DNA of 64,000 bases. Origin: Pseudomonas lijiangensis (GTDB lineage Bacteria > Pseudomonadota > Gammaproteobacteria > Pseudomonadales > Pseudomonadaceae). The stretch spans positions 2,987,001 to 3,051,000 of the forward strand of contig NZ_CP076668.1 of the NCBI RefSeq assembly GCF_018968705.1, written 5' to 3'. How positions within the stretch are numbered: position 1 is the first letter of the stretch; each line of letters begins with the position of its first letter. The notes below the pieces were generated by a model. That model searched no databases and had not been told where the DNA came from. It saw nothing but the letters and a program-made list of their open reading frames with translations. Below are positions 1 through 9,499 of this stretch, piece by piece. The position numbers were made by a program, and so were the translations under genes.

Positions 1-3000
1 GCTGACCACCGACTACCGGGCCGTCGAGCCGTGCCAGGGCACGCTCGGCAGGTTGCCAGACCAGTTCGCCCAGGGCTTTTTCCGGTTGATCGAGCAAGGC
101 CTCCAGCAACACCAGATACTGCTCGGCCATGGTCTGCACCGTCTGCTCGCGGAACAGATCGCTGCTGTATTGCAGGCTCAGGCTGATGCCATGCTCGCTG
201 TCACGCACGTCCAGGTGCAGGTCGCACAAGGCGCTGTCCGGGCGGTTGTCCAGAGGTTCTGCGATGACGTCAGTCAGCTCGAAACGCTCCAGGGCATTGC
301 CCGGGAAGTAGTTGAACATCACCTGGAACAGCGGGTTGTAGCTGACTTGCCGGGCCACGCCGAGCTGCTCGATCAGGTAATCGAACGGCAGATCCTGATG
401 GGACTGCACCGACACCGACAGCGCCTGCAATTCGCTCATCAATTGCAGCAGGCTGCGCTCGCCGGACAGTTTCTTGCGATACACCAGCGTATTGACGAAG
501 CAACCGACCAGAGGTTGCAGCGCGGCATGATGCCGGTTGGCAACAGGCACACCGACAATGATGTCGTCTTCACCGCTACGGCTGCGCAGCAGCAACTGGA
601 ATGCCGCCAGCATCGGCGTGAAGTTGCTCCAGCCGTGACGAGCGCTGAATGCGCGCAAACGTGCGGTCAGGGCCTCAGGCAAACGCTGTTCGACACGACC
701 GCCATTCTGGCTGGCCTGGGCAGGACGCGGGAAGTCGGCTGCCAGCTCCAGCACCGGCAGTTCACCGGCCAGTTGCTCGCGCCAGAAGCCCAGTTCCTGC
801 TCGCAAGCCTTGCTATTCATCCATTGCCGCTGCCACAGGGCGTAATCGGCATATTGCATCGACATGGCCGGCGCTTCTGCGCTCAGGCCCTGACGCAGAT
901 GGCGATACTGTTTGCACAGACCATCGATGATCAGTTGCAGGGACCAGCCATCGGCAACGATGTGATGGCAGTTCAGCGACAGGACAAACGCCTCAGGTGC
1001 CAGACGATAGAGCCTGGCGCGCAGCAACGGCGCGGCCTGCAGATCGAATGGCGTCATTGCGTCCTGACGCAGCAGGTCGTGCAGTGCCTCTTCGCTTGGC
1101 ACATCGATCAATGGCAACTCAAGTTCGGTGCGGGCCAGAATCACCTGGCTCGGGCCTTCAGGCTCGCTGATGAATCCGGTGCGCAGCACTTCATGCTGGT
1201 CGAGTACGGACTGCAAGGCGCTCTGCAAATCGTCGATATTCAAGGCGCCGGTCAGGCGTACCGCACCGGCCAGGTTGTAGGCCGGGCTTTGTGGATCGAG
1301 TTGTTGCAGGAACCAGAGCCGCTGCTGGGCAAAGGACAGCGGCAGCTTTTCAGGACGAGGCAAGAGCTTGGGCGCTGACTGGGCAGTGTCGGTACGGTTT
1401 TCCAGCCAGTCCGCCATGGCGGCAATGGTCGGGCGCTCGAACACGATGCGCAGTGGCAGGTCTTTACCGCTGAGCTTGCCGATCAGGCCGATCAGTTGCG
1501 TGGCCAGCAGCGAATGACCGCCCAGCTCGAAGAAGTTGTCTTCGACGCCTACCTGATCGAGCCCCAGCACGCTTTGCCAGGCTTCGACCATCTGGCCTTG
1601 CAGTTCGCTGCTGGGCGCCACATAACGGGCCTGGCTTTGCGCGGCAAAATCCGGCGCGGGCAAGGATTTGCGGTCGATCTTGCCGTTGCCATTGAGGGGA
1701 AAGCGCTCCAGGAACATGAACGCGCCCGGAATCATGTAGGGCGGCAGGTTGCCCAGCACATGCTCGCGCAGGGCTTCGATGCCTGGCTGGTCATCGGACA
1801 CCACATACGCCACCAGCACCTTGGAGCGTTGCTGGTCATCACGGGCCACCACCACGGCTTCCCGGACACCCGGATAGCGGGTCAGGCAGGCTTCGATTTC
1901 GTCCAGTTCGATACGGTGACCACGGATCTTGACCTGATGGTCGGTGCGCCCGACGTATTCCAGATCACCATTGGGCAGGAAACGCGCCAGGTCGCCCGTG
2001 CGATAGATGCGGCTGCCATCGTTGGCAATCGGGTCCGGCAGAAACACCGCCGCCGTACGTGCCGGGTCGGCCATATAGCCACGACCGACGCCCACACCCG
2101 CCACGAAGATTTCCCCCACTGCTCCGGCAGGTATCGGTTGCAGGTCGGCATTGAGCAGGTACAGACGGTTATTCAGTGTCGCGCGGCCAATGGGCACGTT
2201 GATGCGTTGCTCAGGCAAGCGTTCGAGCAACGGATGGAACGCCACGTCATCGGAGCATTCCGCCGGACCATAGGCGTTCATCAGCGGAATGGCTGGATAG
2301 CGCTCGAACCAGCGCCGCGCCAGAGCTGGCGGCAGTGCTTCGCCGGTCGCCAGGACCCAGCGCAGACGGGAACGGTCGAGGCCAGCATCCAGCAGGCTTT
2401 GCATCAGCGATGGCACCGCTTCAAGAATGCTGATGTCATGGCGTTCTATGGCGGCGGCCAGGTCATCGGGGTTCTGCACCACGCAATCACCCAGAATCAC
2501 GGTGCGCGCCCCCAGCACCATACCGGCCAGGGTTTGCCACACGGAAATGTCGAAGCACTGCGGCGCGGTCTGGGCAATCACGTCACTGGCATCGAGGCCG
2601 AGCCCCGGCAGTTTGCCGAGAATATTGTTGAGCATGCCCGCATGGGCAACCATCGCGCCCTTAGGCGTACCGGTGGAGCCGGAAGTGAAGATGCAATAGG
2701 CCAGCGAGCTGTCGTGAACCGGAATGTTCAGGTCATCATCGCTGTAGCTGCCCAATGCGGAGGAATCGTAAAGCACCGACTTGAGCGGCTGCTCCAGCAG
2801 TTCCACAGCCTCCATCGCCAGTTCGCCCTGCCCTGCACTGTGAATCAGCAATGGCGTGCGACTCTGGCGCAGCACCTGGGCCAGACGTTGTGGCGGGTTG
2901 CGGGGATCAAGCGGCAGCCAGCCTGCGCCGGCCTTGAGGGTCGCGACGATCATCACCACCAGGTCCAGGCCACGTTCGTCGAACACCGCGATCAGGTCGT

Positions 3001-4582
3001 CCGACTGGACGCCCTGTGCCCGCAAGTGCCGGGCCAGACGGTTGGCGGCACGGTTCAACTGGTCGAACGTCAGGCTCTGTTCGCCATGCACAATGGCCAC
3101 GCGCTCGGGCGTCTGGCGAACCTGTTGCTGTAAGCGTTCGATATACAAGGGTTGCAGCAGTTGCTCATCGGCGGCCAGACCGCCACCGGCCCAGTCCTGA
3201 TGCTGGATGGCGATTTCCCGCTCATCGAGCATGGCCAGATGATGCAGGGGCGTTTCGGGCTTCGCGCTCAGTGCTTCGCCCATATTCAGCAGCAAGGTGC
3301 GGAAGTGGCGCAGCATCTGCTCGATTTCTTCGCGCAGGAACCAGTCAGTCTGGTAGGTCAGTTGCAAATGCAGACGTTCGCCCGGAACGATGACCACCGT
3401 CACGGGGTAGTTCGTGTGGGTGCGGTTGGCCATGTCGCTGATCAGGTAATCCAGCTGGCTCTGACGCAGGTCGGAAGTAATCGGCGCGTTCTCGAACACG
3501 AACAGGCTCTGGAACAGGTCCTGACGCTGCACGTCGCTCCAGCGCTGGATGTCGGCCAGGGAAACGCTTTCGTGTTCACGCAGGCTCAGGTTCTCGGTCT
3601 GCAAGGCTTTGAGCCATGGCCCCAGCGCATCGTCCAGACGCCAGCTCCAGCGCAGCGGCAGGCTATTGATAAACAGGCCGACGATGCTTTCCATGCCCTG
3701 CATATGAACCGGACGCCCGGCCACGGTGATGCCGAACACCAGATCGCGATCACCGCTGTAGCGCGCCAGCAGCAAAGCCCAGGCGCCCTGCACCAGCGTG
3801 TTGAGGGTGATGCCGTGGCGGGCAGCGGTATTTTGCAGGCTCTGGGTCTGTTCCAGGGTCAGGTGTTCGACGCAATCTTCGACCGGCTCGGCGGCATCCT
3901 GAATGCGGCCCACATGGCCAAAACCAAACTCGTTGGGGGTGTCGAAACCGGCCAGACGCTGCTGCCAGAATTCCTGATGATCTTCGGGCTTCTGGGCTTC
4001 CAGCCAGCGGATGAAGTCGCGGTACGGGCGAGGTGCCGGCAGGTTCAGGCGACGCCCCTCCTGCGCGGCGCGGTAGCCGTTGAGGAAGTCCATCATGATG
4101 ATCGAGAAGCACCAGGCATCCATGAGGATGTGGTGATAACTGCGCACGAACTGGTAGGTGTCAGGTGCAATCTTGTACAGCCTGACCCGCATCAAGGGGG
4201 CCTTGGTAAAGTCCAGGCCCTGGGCACGCTCTTCGCTCAGCAATTGTTCCAGACGGCTCTGTTGCTCGCCGTCGCTCAGGTGCGACCAGTCTTCATAAGT
4301 GATGGGCAGTTCGACCTGTTTGTGCACCACCTGCATCGGGCGCTTTTGCTGTTTCCAGACGAAAGACGTGCGCAGCAGTTCGTGACGCTCCACCACCTGC
4401 GCCCAGGCCTGACGGAAAGCGTCCAGGTCGAGGTCGGGCATGACCATGACGTGGCGATATTGCAGCAGGTACATCCCCTTGCCGGGGTGCAGCAGACTGT
4501 GGAACAGCAATCCTTGCTGCATGGGAGCCAACGGGTAAATCGCTTCGATATTGCGCGAAAGTGCTTTGACCTTGTCGTTCAT
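1..4582 (-). CDS. Non-ribosomal peptide synthetase, C-A-T-C..., partial (second NRPS of the siderophore-type cluster)
   Basis: This frame is open from the ATG at 4582 to the left edge (1527 codons), so the C-terminal part is missing. Reading the minus strand, the order is: C domain opening near residue 12 (PLAPMQQGLLFHSLL) with HHILMDAW near 155; an A domain with TSGSTG near 640; a T domain with LGGHSL near 1020; and a second C domain with HHIVADGW near 1205. The first C domain resembles those that follow epimerisation domains (DCL type), which fits the E domain ending the preceding protein. The second C domain is LCL type. A-domain specificity positions read D-I-W-E-L-T-A-D-D, the 2,4-diaminobutyrate-type code of Pseudomonas NRPSs. 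The gene starts 42 bases after the preceding NRPS stop, with no strong Shine-Dalgarno, so coupling from upstream translation is likely. NRPS identity is certain. The Dab call is strong but inferred. Confidence 0.93.
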   Translation of the reverse strand, partial: MNDKVKALSRNIEAIYPLAPMQQGLLFHSLLHPGKGMYLLQYRHVMVMPDLDLDAFRQAWAQVVERHELLRTSFVWKQQKRPMQVVHKQVELPITYEDWSHLSDGEQQSRLEQLLSEERAQGLDFTKAPLMRVRLYKIAPDTYQFVRSYHHILMDAWCFSIIMMDFLNGYRAAQEGRRLNLPAPRPYRDFIRWLEAQKPEDHQEFWQQRLAGFDTPNEFGFGHVGRIQDAAEPVEDCVEHLTLEQTQSLQNTAARHGITLNTLVQGAWALLLARYSGDRDLVFGITVAGRPVHMQGMESIVGLFINSLPLRWSWRLDDALGPWLKALQTENLSLREHESVSLADIQRWSDVQRQDLFQSLFVFENAPITSDLRQSQLDYLISDMANRTHTNYPVTVVIVPGERLHLQLTYQTDWFLREEIEQMLRHFRTLLLNMGEALSAKPETPLHHLAMLDEREIAIQHQDWAGGGLAADEQLLQPLYIERLQQQVRQTPERVAIVHGEQSLTFDQLNRAANRLARHLRAQGVQSDDLIAVFDERGLDLVVMIVATLKAGAGWLPLDPRNPPQRLAQVLRQSRTPLLIHSAGQGELAMEAVELLEQPLKSVLYDSSALGSYSDDDLNIPVHDSSLAYCIFTSGSTGTPKGAMVAHAGMLNNILGKLPGLGLDASDVIAQTAPQCFDISVWQTLAGMVLGARTVILGDCVVQNPDDLAAAIERHDISILEAVPSLMQSLLDAGLDRSRLRWVLATGEALPPALARRWFERYPAIPLMNAYGPAECSDDVAFHPLLERLPEQRINVPIGRATLNNRLYLLNADLQPIPAGAVGEIFVAGVGVGRGYMADPARTAAVFLPDPIANDGSRIYRTGDLARFLPNGDLEYVGRTDHQVKIRGHRIELDEIEACLTRYPGVREAVVVARDDQQRSKVLVAYVVSDDQPGIEALREHVLGNLPPYMIPGAFMFLERFPLNGNGKIDRKSLPAPDFAAQSQARYVAPSSELQGQMVEAWQSVLGLDQVGVEDNFFELGGHSLLATQLIGLIGKLSGKDLPLRIVFERPTIAAMADWLENRTDTAQSAPKLLPRPEKLPLSFAQQRLWFLQQLDPQSPAYNLAGAVRLTGALNIDDLQSALQSVLDQHEVLRTGFISEPEGPSQVILARTELELPLIDVPSEEALHDLLRQDAMTPFDLQAAPLLRARLYRLAPEAFVLSLNCHHIVADGWSLQLIIDGLCKQYRHLRQGLSAEAPAMSMQYADYALWQRQWMNSKACEQELGFWREQLAGELPVLELAADFPRPAQASQNGGRVEQRLPEALTARLRAFSARHGWSNFTPMLAAFQLLLRSRSGEDDIIVGVPVANRHHAALQPLVGCFVNTLVYRKKLSGERSLLQLMSELQALSVSVQSHQDLPFDYLIEQLGVARQVSYNPLFQVMFNYFPGNALERFELTDVIAEPLDNRPDSALCDLHLDVRDSEHGISLSLQYSSDLFREQTVQTMAEQYLVLLEALLDQPEKALGELVWQPAERALARLDGPVVGGQ

Positions 4583-4624
4583 GCTGACGGTATCCGAACC
4601 TTTAATGTAGGGGACGCAGGGTTG

Positions 4625-7600
4625 TCACTGCTCAAGCTGTTCGAGCAGTCCCAGGAATTCATCGTCGGACAGGCCTGAGTCAGCGAAGTCCGAAGCCGTG
4701 GCGCGGCCAGCCGCTGGAGACAGGCAGTGCTCCAGCAAGGCGCCGATCTGCTGCACAAACTGCTGCGCCAATCCGTTTACCAGTGCCTGATCGTGAACGT
4801 GCGGGGCATAGCGCCATTCGATATGCAGCCGTCCTTCGTTCTCCAGCGCTGTCACATCCAGCCAGTGGGTGCGGCGGGTATCGTCGGCGCGCATGCCAGG
4901 GCAGATCGGCCGGGATAGACGCCAGAGACGGGACGCCCCCAGCCATTGATCGACACGGCCCAGGTAGTTGAAGGTCAGCAGCGAGGCTGCGCCCAGGCCA
5001 TGAGCCGGATCCTGGCGCAACAGGCCGTAGCCGATGCCTTGCTCGGGCACACGGCGCAGGGCTTCCTTGGCGCCGATGATCGAGGACTCAAGGTCCCAGG
5101 ACGTGTTGACCGCCAATGGATAACGACTGGTGTGCCAGCCCACGGAACGGGACAGATCGGGGGCCTGCTCCCAACCGCTACGACCATGGCTTTCCAGCTC
5201 AAGAGTGACCCGGTCACGCCCTTGCCACTGACCGATGACACCGGCCAGTGCGGCCACCAGCAGGTCCTGAACCTGGGTGCCGTAGGCTGAGTGGCAATCA
5301 CCCTGCAACAGTTGTGTCTGCTCAACCGAAAGCTGTGTATCCAGCGTGCGGCTCTCGCCGTATTTATTGCTCTGCTCAAGGGCCAAGCCTTCAGCAACCA
5401 GTTGCTCGCGCCAGTAGTCCGCCTGAGCCAGGAGCTCTGGCTCGTTGCGATGGCGCTGCAAGGCTTCGCTCCACACGTGAAAACCCGCCGAAACGGCCGG
5501 CAGCTTCAGATCCGGTTGCAGGTACAGGCTTTCCAGTTCTTCCAGCAGCACTTGCCACGACACCGCATCCACCAGCAGGTGATGGGCCGTGCACAGCAAC
5601 TCCCGGCTCCGGGAGAAATACACCCAGCGGATCAAGGGGGCCTGATCCAGGTTGAAACCCTGCTGCCAGCGTTGCAGCAAGGCTTCGCTCAACGGCTCGT
5701 CCTCAACCTGCAGCAGCGCTTCGACCTGTTTCTCGGAAAAGGCCTGATAACGTTGCTGCCAGCCGTCTTGCGAGGCCTCGAAAGTCAGGCGCAAGCTGGC
5801 ATGCCGGTTGAGCAACGCGCCCGCTGCCTGGGTGAAGCGGGCCTGATCCAGCGGCTCGTCCAGCGCCAGCAAGAGCGACTGGTTCCAGTAGCCGGGCTGG
5901 CTTTGCTGCGGGGCAAAGAACCAGTCCTGAATAGGCGTCAGGGCAAAAGCCGTGGTGGGCTCAAGTGCTTCAGAGGCCGCGCCCGCCTTGTCCGCGCCAA
6001 GATCAACCACCTGCTCTGCCCAGCCGCGCACGGTGGGGAATTCGAAGATCTGCTTGGGCTTGAGTTGCAGACGCTGTTGCTTGGCCTTGGCGATGATCTG
6101 CAAGCTCAGAATCGAGTCGCCACCTGCCGTGAAGAAGTTATCGTCGACACTCAGTTGCGGCTTGTCGAGAATCTCCCGAGCGATGTCCAGCAGGCGTTTT
6201 TCGAGCTTGCTCCGGGGCGTCTGCGCCACTCGCGCCAGGGCCCGCACGCTTTGCTCGGCAAACAGTTGCTTGGGCGTCATCAGAATCTGTTGCTGACGCG
6301 CCAGGGCAATGATTTGCAAGCCGAGAATGGAATCGCCGCCATTGGCGAAGAAGTTATCGTCAGGGCCAAGCTCCGGCTTGCCGAGCAAGGTCCGCCAGAT
6401 ATCCAGCAAGGTGCTTTCGACAGCGTTCAAGGGCTGATCGTCTGTGGATTCAGCAGCAGACGCCTGAGTCGGGGCCTGACTGGCGAGAGCGATCAGGGCC
6501 TGGCGATCAATCTTGCCATTGGCCAGCAAGGCAAAGCTTTCGAGGCAATGCCACTGGGCCGGCTGCATGTAGTCAGGCAGTTGCGTTTGCAGCGCATTCT
6601 GGATGTCGGCCAGGGCGTCTGGCGGCGCAATCAGGAAGGCCACCAGACGGTTGCCGGTCAACGGCGCCGGAATATTCAGCACCCGGACATCGCTGACCTG
6701 CGCCATGGCGCGCAATTGAGCCGCGACTTCTGCGGGCTCGACCCGATAGCCGCGAATCTTGACCTGTTCATCGAGCCGGCCGAGAAATTCCACCTGCCCT
6801 TGATGATTGATTCGTACCCGGTCGCCGGTGCGATAGCCGTGCTCACCAAAGCGGGCATGATCGGCATCAGGAGCACTGAGGTAGCCCGGCGCGACCGTCG
6901 CCCCCTGAATGTAAAGCTCGCCGCTGACGCCGACTGGCAACAGCGCGCCTTCAGGAGAGCGAACACTGACTTGAACATTGGCCAGAGGTTTCCCTAACGG
7001 CGCAGCACCACTGCCCTCCACTTCATGGGTCAGGACGCCGATTGTGGTTTCGCTGGGGCCGTAGTGGTTGACGATGCGCAGGTCCGCTTTCAGGGCACGC
7101 AAGCGACTGATCAGGTCATGGCCCAGCGCTTCGCCGCCCGTGACCAGACACTGGCGTGGCAGCAGGCGCTGCGGGTCCGTGGCGACCAGCAAGGCATTGA
7201 GATGTGACGGCACGATCTTCAACAGGTCGACAGGCTCACGCTCCAGCACGGCCGCCAGTTCCTCGGCGTCGAAGGCAAGCTCTTCGGCCAACAGGCGCAG
7301 GCGGCGACCGCTGAGCAGGGCACCGAACAAGGCCGTGTGACCAAGGTCGGTCGCACAACTGGCGAGACTGGCCATACTGGCATCGGCGCTGAGATTCAGG
7401 CGTTCAAGGCAGCCGGTGACGTAATGAATCAGGTTGCTCTGGCTGACTTTCACCCCTTTTGGCTTTCCGCTGGAGCCCGAGGTGTACACCACGTAAGCCG
7501 TCATATCTGCCGCCAGGGCAGCGCGCAGCGGCGCGTCACTGAATAGCGGCGCAGCAGGGATTGGCAACCAGCGCACCTGCTCCGGCAACCACGCTGGGCG

Positions 7601-9433
7601 CGGGCCTTCGCCCACCAGCACTTTGGGTGCTGCATCCTCGCAGATGTCCCGCAAGCGCGACTCTGGCCATTGCGGGTCAAGGGCCAGATAAGCTGCGCCA
7701 CTCTGCCAGGCCGCGAGCATATGCATCACCAGTTCGCGACTGCGTGGCAGACACAAGGCAATCCGCTCGCCGGCCAGATCCTGGCCCAGTCGCTCGCCAC
7801 GGGCAACCACGGCACGCCCCAGTTCGGCATAGCTGAGCGTGCCCTTTTCATCCTGCAACGCAATCGCCTGGGGCTTCAGCGCGCACTGTTGCGTGAAGGC
7901 TTCCCAGGCATTGCTGACGACCAGCGGAGTGTCTTCGCCCTTGAGTAGCGATTGCTGCTCGACTGGCAACCAGTCGAGTTCGGCAAAGGGTACTTCGGGC
8001 TGTTCGAGAACCGCATGGACCAGTGCCACGAACTGGTCGCGGTAACGCTCAACCGTCTGATGCAGGTACAGCGCCTTGCTGTAGCGCCACCGGCAAAGGA
8101 AGCCTTCTTCCTCGTCGATGACCACCATGTTCAGCTCATGGGCTGCGCCGCGCTGCTCCGAGAGCAAACGGTCGACATACTGCTCGAAAGGCGCAATACG
8201 TTCCTTGTTGAGGGTGAACATGTGCTGGAACAGCGGCGCCCTGCCCATCTGCCGCGGCAAGTCCAGTTGCTTGACCAGACGCGAGAAGGGGTAATGGCGG
8301 TGCTGAAGCGCCTGCTTGACCGTGGCGTCCACCTGCTTGGCCCACTCACCACTGGACACGTCGCGGCGCAAACGGCAGCGGATCGGCAGTGGATTGACCA
8401 GATAGCCCGGCAGGTTGAGGTGTTCACGGCGCAGACGCCAGCCGCTGGGGGTTCCCAGCACGAAGTCGTCCTGCCCGGACAGCACGCCGAGAAACTGCTG
8501 GAACAGCGAGAACCAGAACACATAAGGCGTTACGCCCAAGCCTCGGGCCACGGCACGGATTCTGGCCGTAGCAGTGGGATCAAAACGCACCGACAACTCG
8601 CCGCCCTTGAAGGCCTGATTGCTGCCATAAGGGAAATCCGTCGGCAGTTCCAGGGCCGGGGCTTCGGCCAGTTGCGCCTGCCACCATGCCAGTTCCACGG
8701 GTTCGGCCGCTTCGCTGCGGACATGCAGATCACTGCAATAATCGCGATACGCATCGGGATTTACCGGCGCCAGCGACTGACCATCGAGCAGAGCGAACAG
8801 CTCATTGAGCACGGTGTAGAACGTGGCCAGGTCGGCAGCGATGTGATGAATCACCAGCAACACGCTGTATTCGGTAACGTCGCCCTGAGTGTTGCTCAAC
8901 AGGACAACGCGGCTGACCTCGCCGGCTTCCAGATTGAACGGTTTGTCGGCCAGCCCGGTGATGTGTTGCTGCAAGGTATCGGCATCTGCGGTCTGCAATG
9001 CCACACGCTGCAAGGGCTGGATCTGTTCGCGATTGCTCCATTGCAGCAGCTCGCCATTACGCTCTGCATAGGCCGTGCACAACATCGGATAGCGCTGCTG
9101 TACCGTGGCCCAGGCATCCTGAAGGCGCTTGGGCAGATCAGCGGTGACAAATTGCGCCTTGATGCGTCCGGCATAAGCGATGTTATAGGCGCAGTTGTCA
9201 GGCTCCAGACGCTGGAGAAACCAGAGTGCCTGCTCGTTATCCGTCAATGGGCGGGCATCGAAATAATCGGGATGCTGTTGCAGCCAGCGCAGCACCTCAG
9301 GACTTTTGGCCTGCAGTTCGGCTACCAGCTCATCGTTCAAGGCGCCCTGTGATCCGTGGGCAATGGCTAACTGGCCTTCGGCTATAGACAGGCGAATTCC
9401 GCGCAGCCAGCAGCGATGCATCAGGCGATCCAT
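4625..9433 (-). CDS. NRPS, docking-C-A(Asp)-T-T-E, probable D-beta-hydroxyaspartate module
   Basis: A 1602-residue single-module synthetase. Residues 1-55 look like a TubC-type N-terminal docking domain. A C domain follows, with HHIAAD near 194 where the usual next Gly is Leu. The A domain has TSGSSG near 649; its specificity positions read D-L-T-K-V-G-H-I-G, the known aspartate code (as in surfactin synthetase). Two T domains follow in tandem, each with GGDSI (near 1033 and 1106). An epimerisation domain with HHLLVDAVSW (near 1286) ends the protein. The ATG at 9433 has AAGGAC six bases upstream. A SyrP-like hydroxylase gene ends 66 bases upstream, so Asp is probably beta-hydroxylated while bound to a T domain, then epimerised. 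The docking domain suggests a partner protein upstream in the assembly line that is not next to it here. Domain calls are secure; the hydroxylated product is inferred. Confidence 0.94.
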   Translation of the reverse strand: MDRLMHRCWLRGIRLSIAEGQLAIAHGSQGALNDELVAELQAKSPEVLRWLQQHPDYFDARPLTDNEQALWFLQRLEPDNCAYNIAYAGRIKAQFVTADLPKRLQDAWATVQQRYPMLCTAYAERNGELLQWSNREQIQPLQRVALQTADADTLQQHITGLADKPFNLEAGEVSRVVLLSNTQGDVTEYSVLLVIHHIAADLATFYTVLNELFALLDGQSLAPVNPDAYRDYCSDLHVRSEAAEPVELAWWQAQLAEAPALELPTDFPYGSNQAFKGGELSVRFDPTATARIRAVARGLGVTPYVFWFSLFQQFLGVLSGQDDFVLGTPSGWRLRREHLNLPGYLVNPLPIRCRLRRDVSSGEWAKQVDATVKQALQHRHYPFSRLVKQLDLPRQMGRAPLFQHMFTLNKERIAPFEQYVDRLLSEQRGAAHELNMVVIDEEEGFLCRWRYSKALYLHQTVERYRDQFVALVHAVLEQPEVPFAELDWLPVEQQSLLKGEDTPLVVSNAWEAFTQQCALKPQAIALQDEKGTLSYAELGRAVVARGERLGQDLAGERIALCLPRSRELVMHMLAAWQSGAAYLALDPQWPESRLRDICEDAAPKVLVGEGPRPAWLPEQVRWLPIPAAPLFSDAPLRAALAADMTAYVVYTSGSSGKPKGVKVSQSNLIHYVTGCLERLNLSADASMASLASCATDLGHTALFGALLSGRRLRLLAEELAFDAEELAAVLEREPVDLLKIVPSHLNALLVATDPQRLLPRQCLVTGGEALGHDLISRLRALKADLRIVNHYGPSETTIGVLTHEVEGSGAAPLGKPLANVQVSVRSPEGALLPVGVSGELYIQGATVAPGYLSAPDADHARFGEHGYRTGDRVRINHQGQVEFLGRLDEQVKIRGYRVEPAEVAAQLRAMAQVSDVRVLNIPAPLTGNRLVAFLIAPPDALADIQNALQTQLPDYMQPAQWHCLESFALLANGKIDRQALIALASQAPTQASAAESTDDQPLNAVESTLLDIWRTLLGKPELGPDDNFFANGGDSILGLQIIALARQQQILMTPKQLFAEQSVRALARVAQTPRSKLEKRLLDIAREILDKPQLSVDDNFFTAGGDSILSLQIIAKAKQQRLQLKPKQIFEFPTVRGWAEQVVDLGADKAGAASEALEPTTAFALTPIQDWFFAPQQSQPGYWNQSLLLALDEPLDQARFTQAAGALLNRHASLRLTFEASQDGWQQRYQAFSEKQVEALLQVEDEPLSEALLQRWQQGFNLDQAPLIRWVYFSRSRELLCTAHHLLVDAVSWQVLLEELESLYLQPDLKLPAVSAGFHVWSEALQRHRNEPELLAQADYWREQLVAEGLALEQSNKYGESRTLDTQLSVEQTQLLQGDCHSAYGTQVQDLLVAALAGVIGQWQGRDRVTLELESHGRSGWEQAPDLSRSVGWHTSRYPLAVNTSWDLESSIIGAKEALRRVPEQGIGYGLLRQDPAHGLGAASLLTFNYLGRVDQWLGASRLWRLSRPICPGMRADDTRRTHWLDVTALENEGRLHIEWRYAPHVHDQALVNGLAQQFVQQIGALLEHCLSPAAGRATASDFADSGLSDDEFLGLLEQLEQ

Positions 9434-9499
9434 TTGTTGTCCTTTTTCTACTTGTTCGAAGTAAGCCGTCTATTGCGACGGCTTTCCAGATGAGAGTGC

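Noticed and set aside
53..4678. Series of plus-strand frames of 441-545 codons
   Set aside because: The minus strand encodes a continuous NRPS with all C, A and T motifs through this stretch, so these are antisense shadows.
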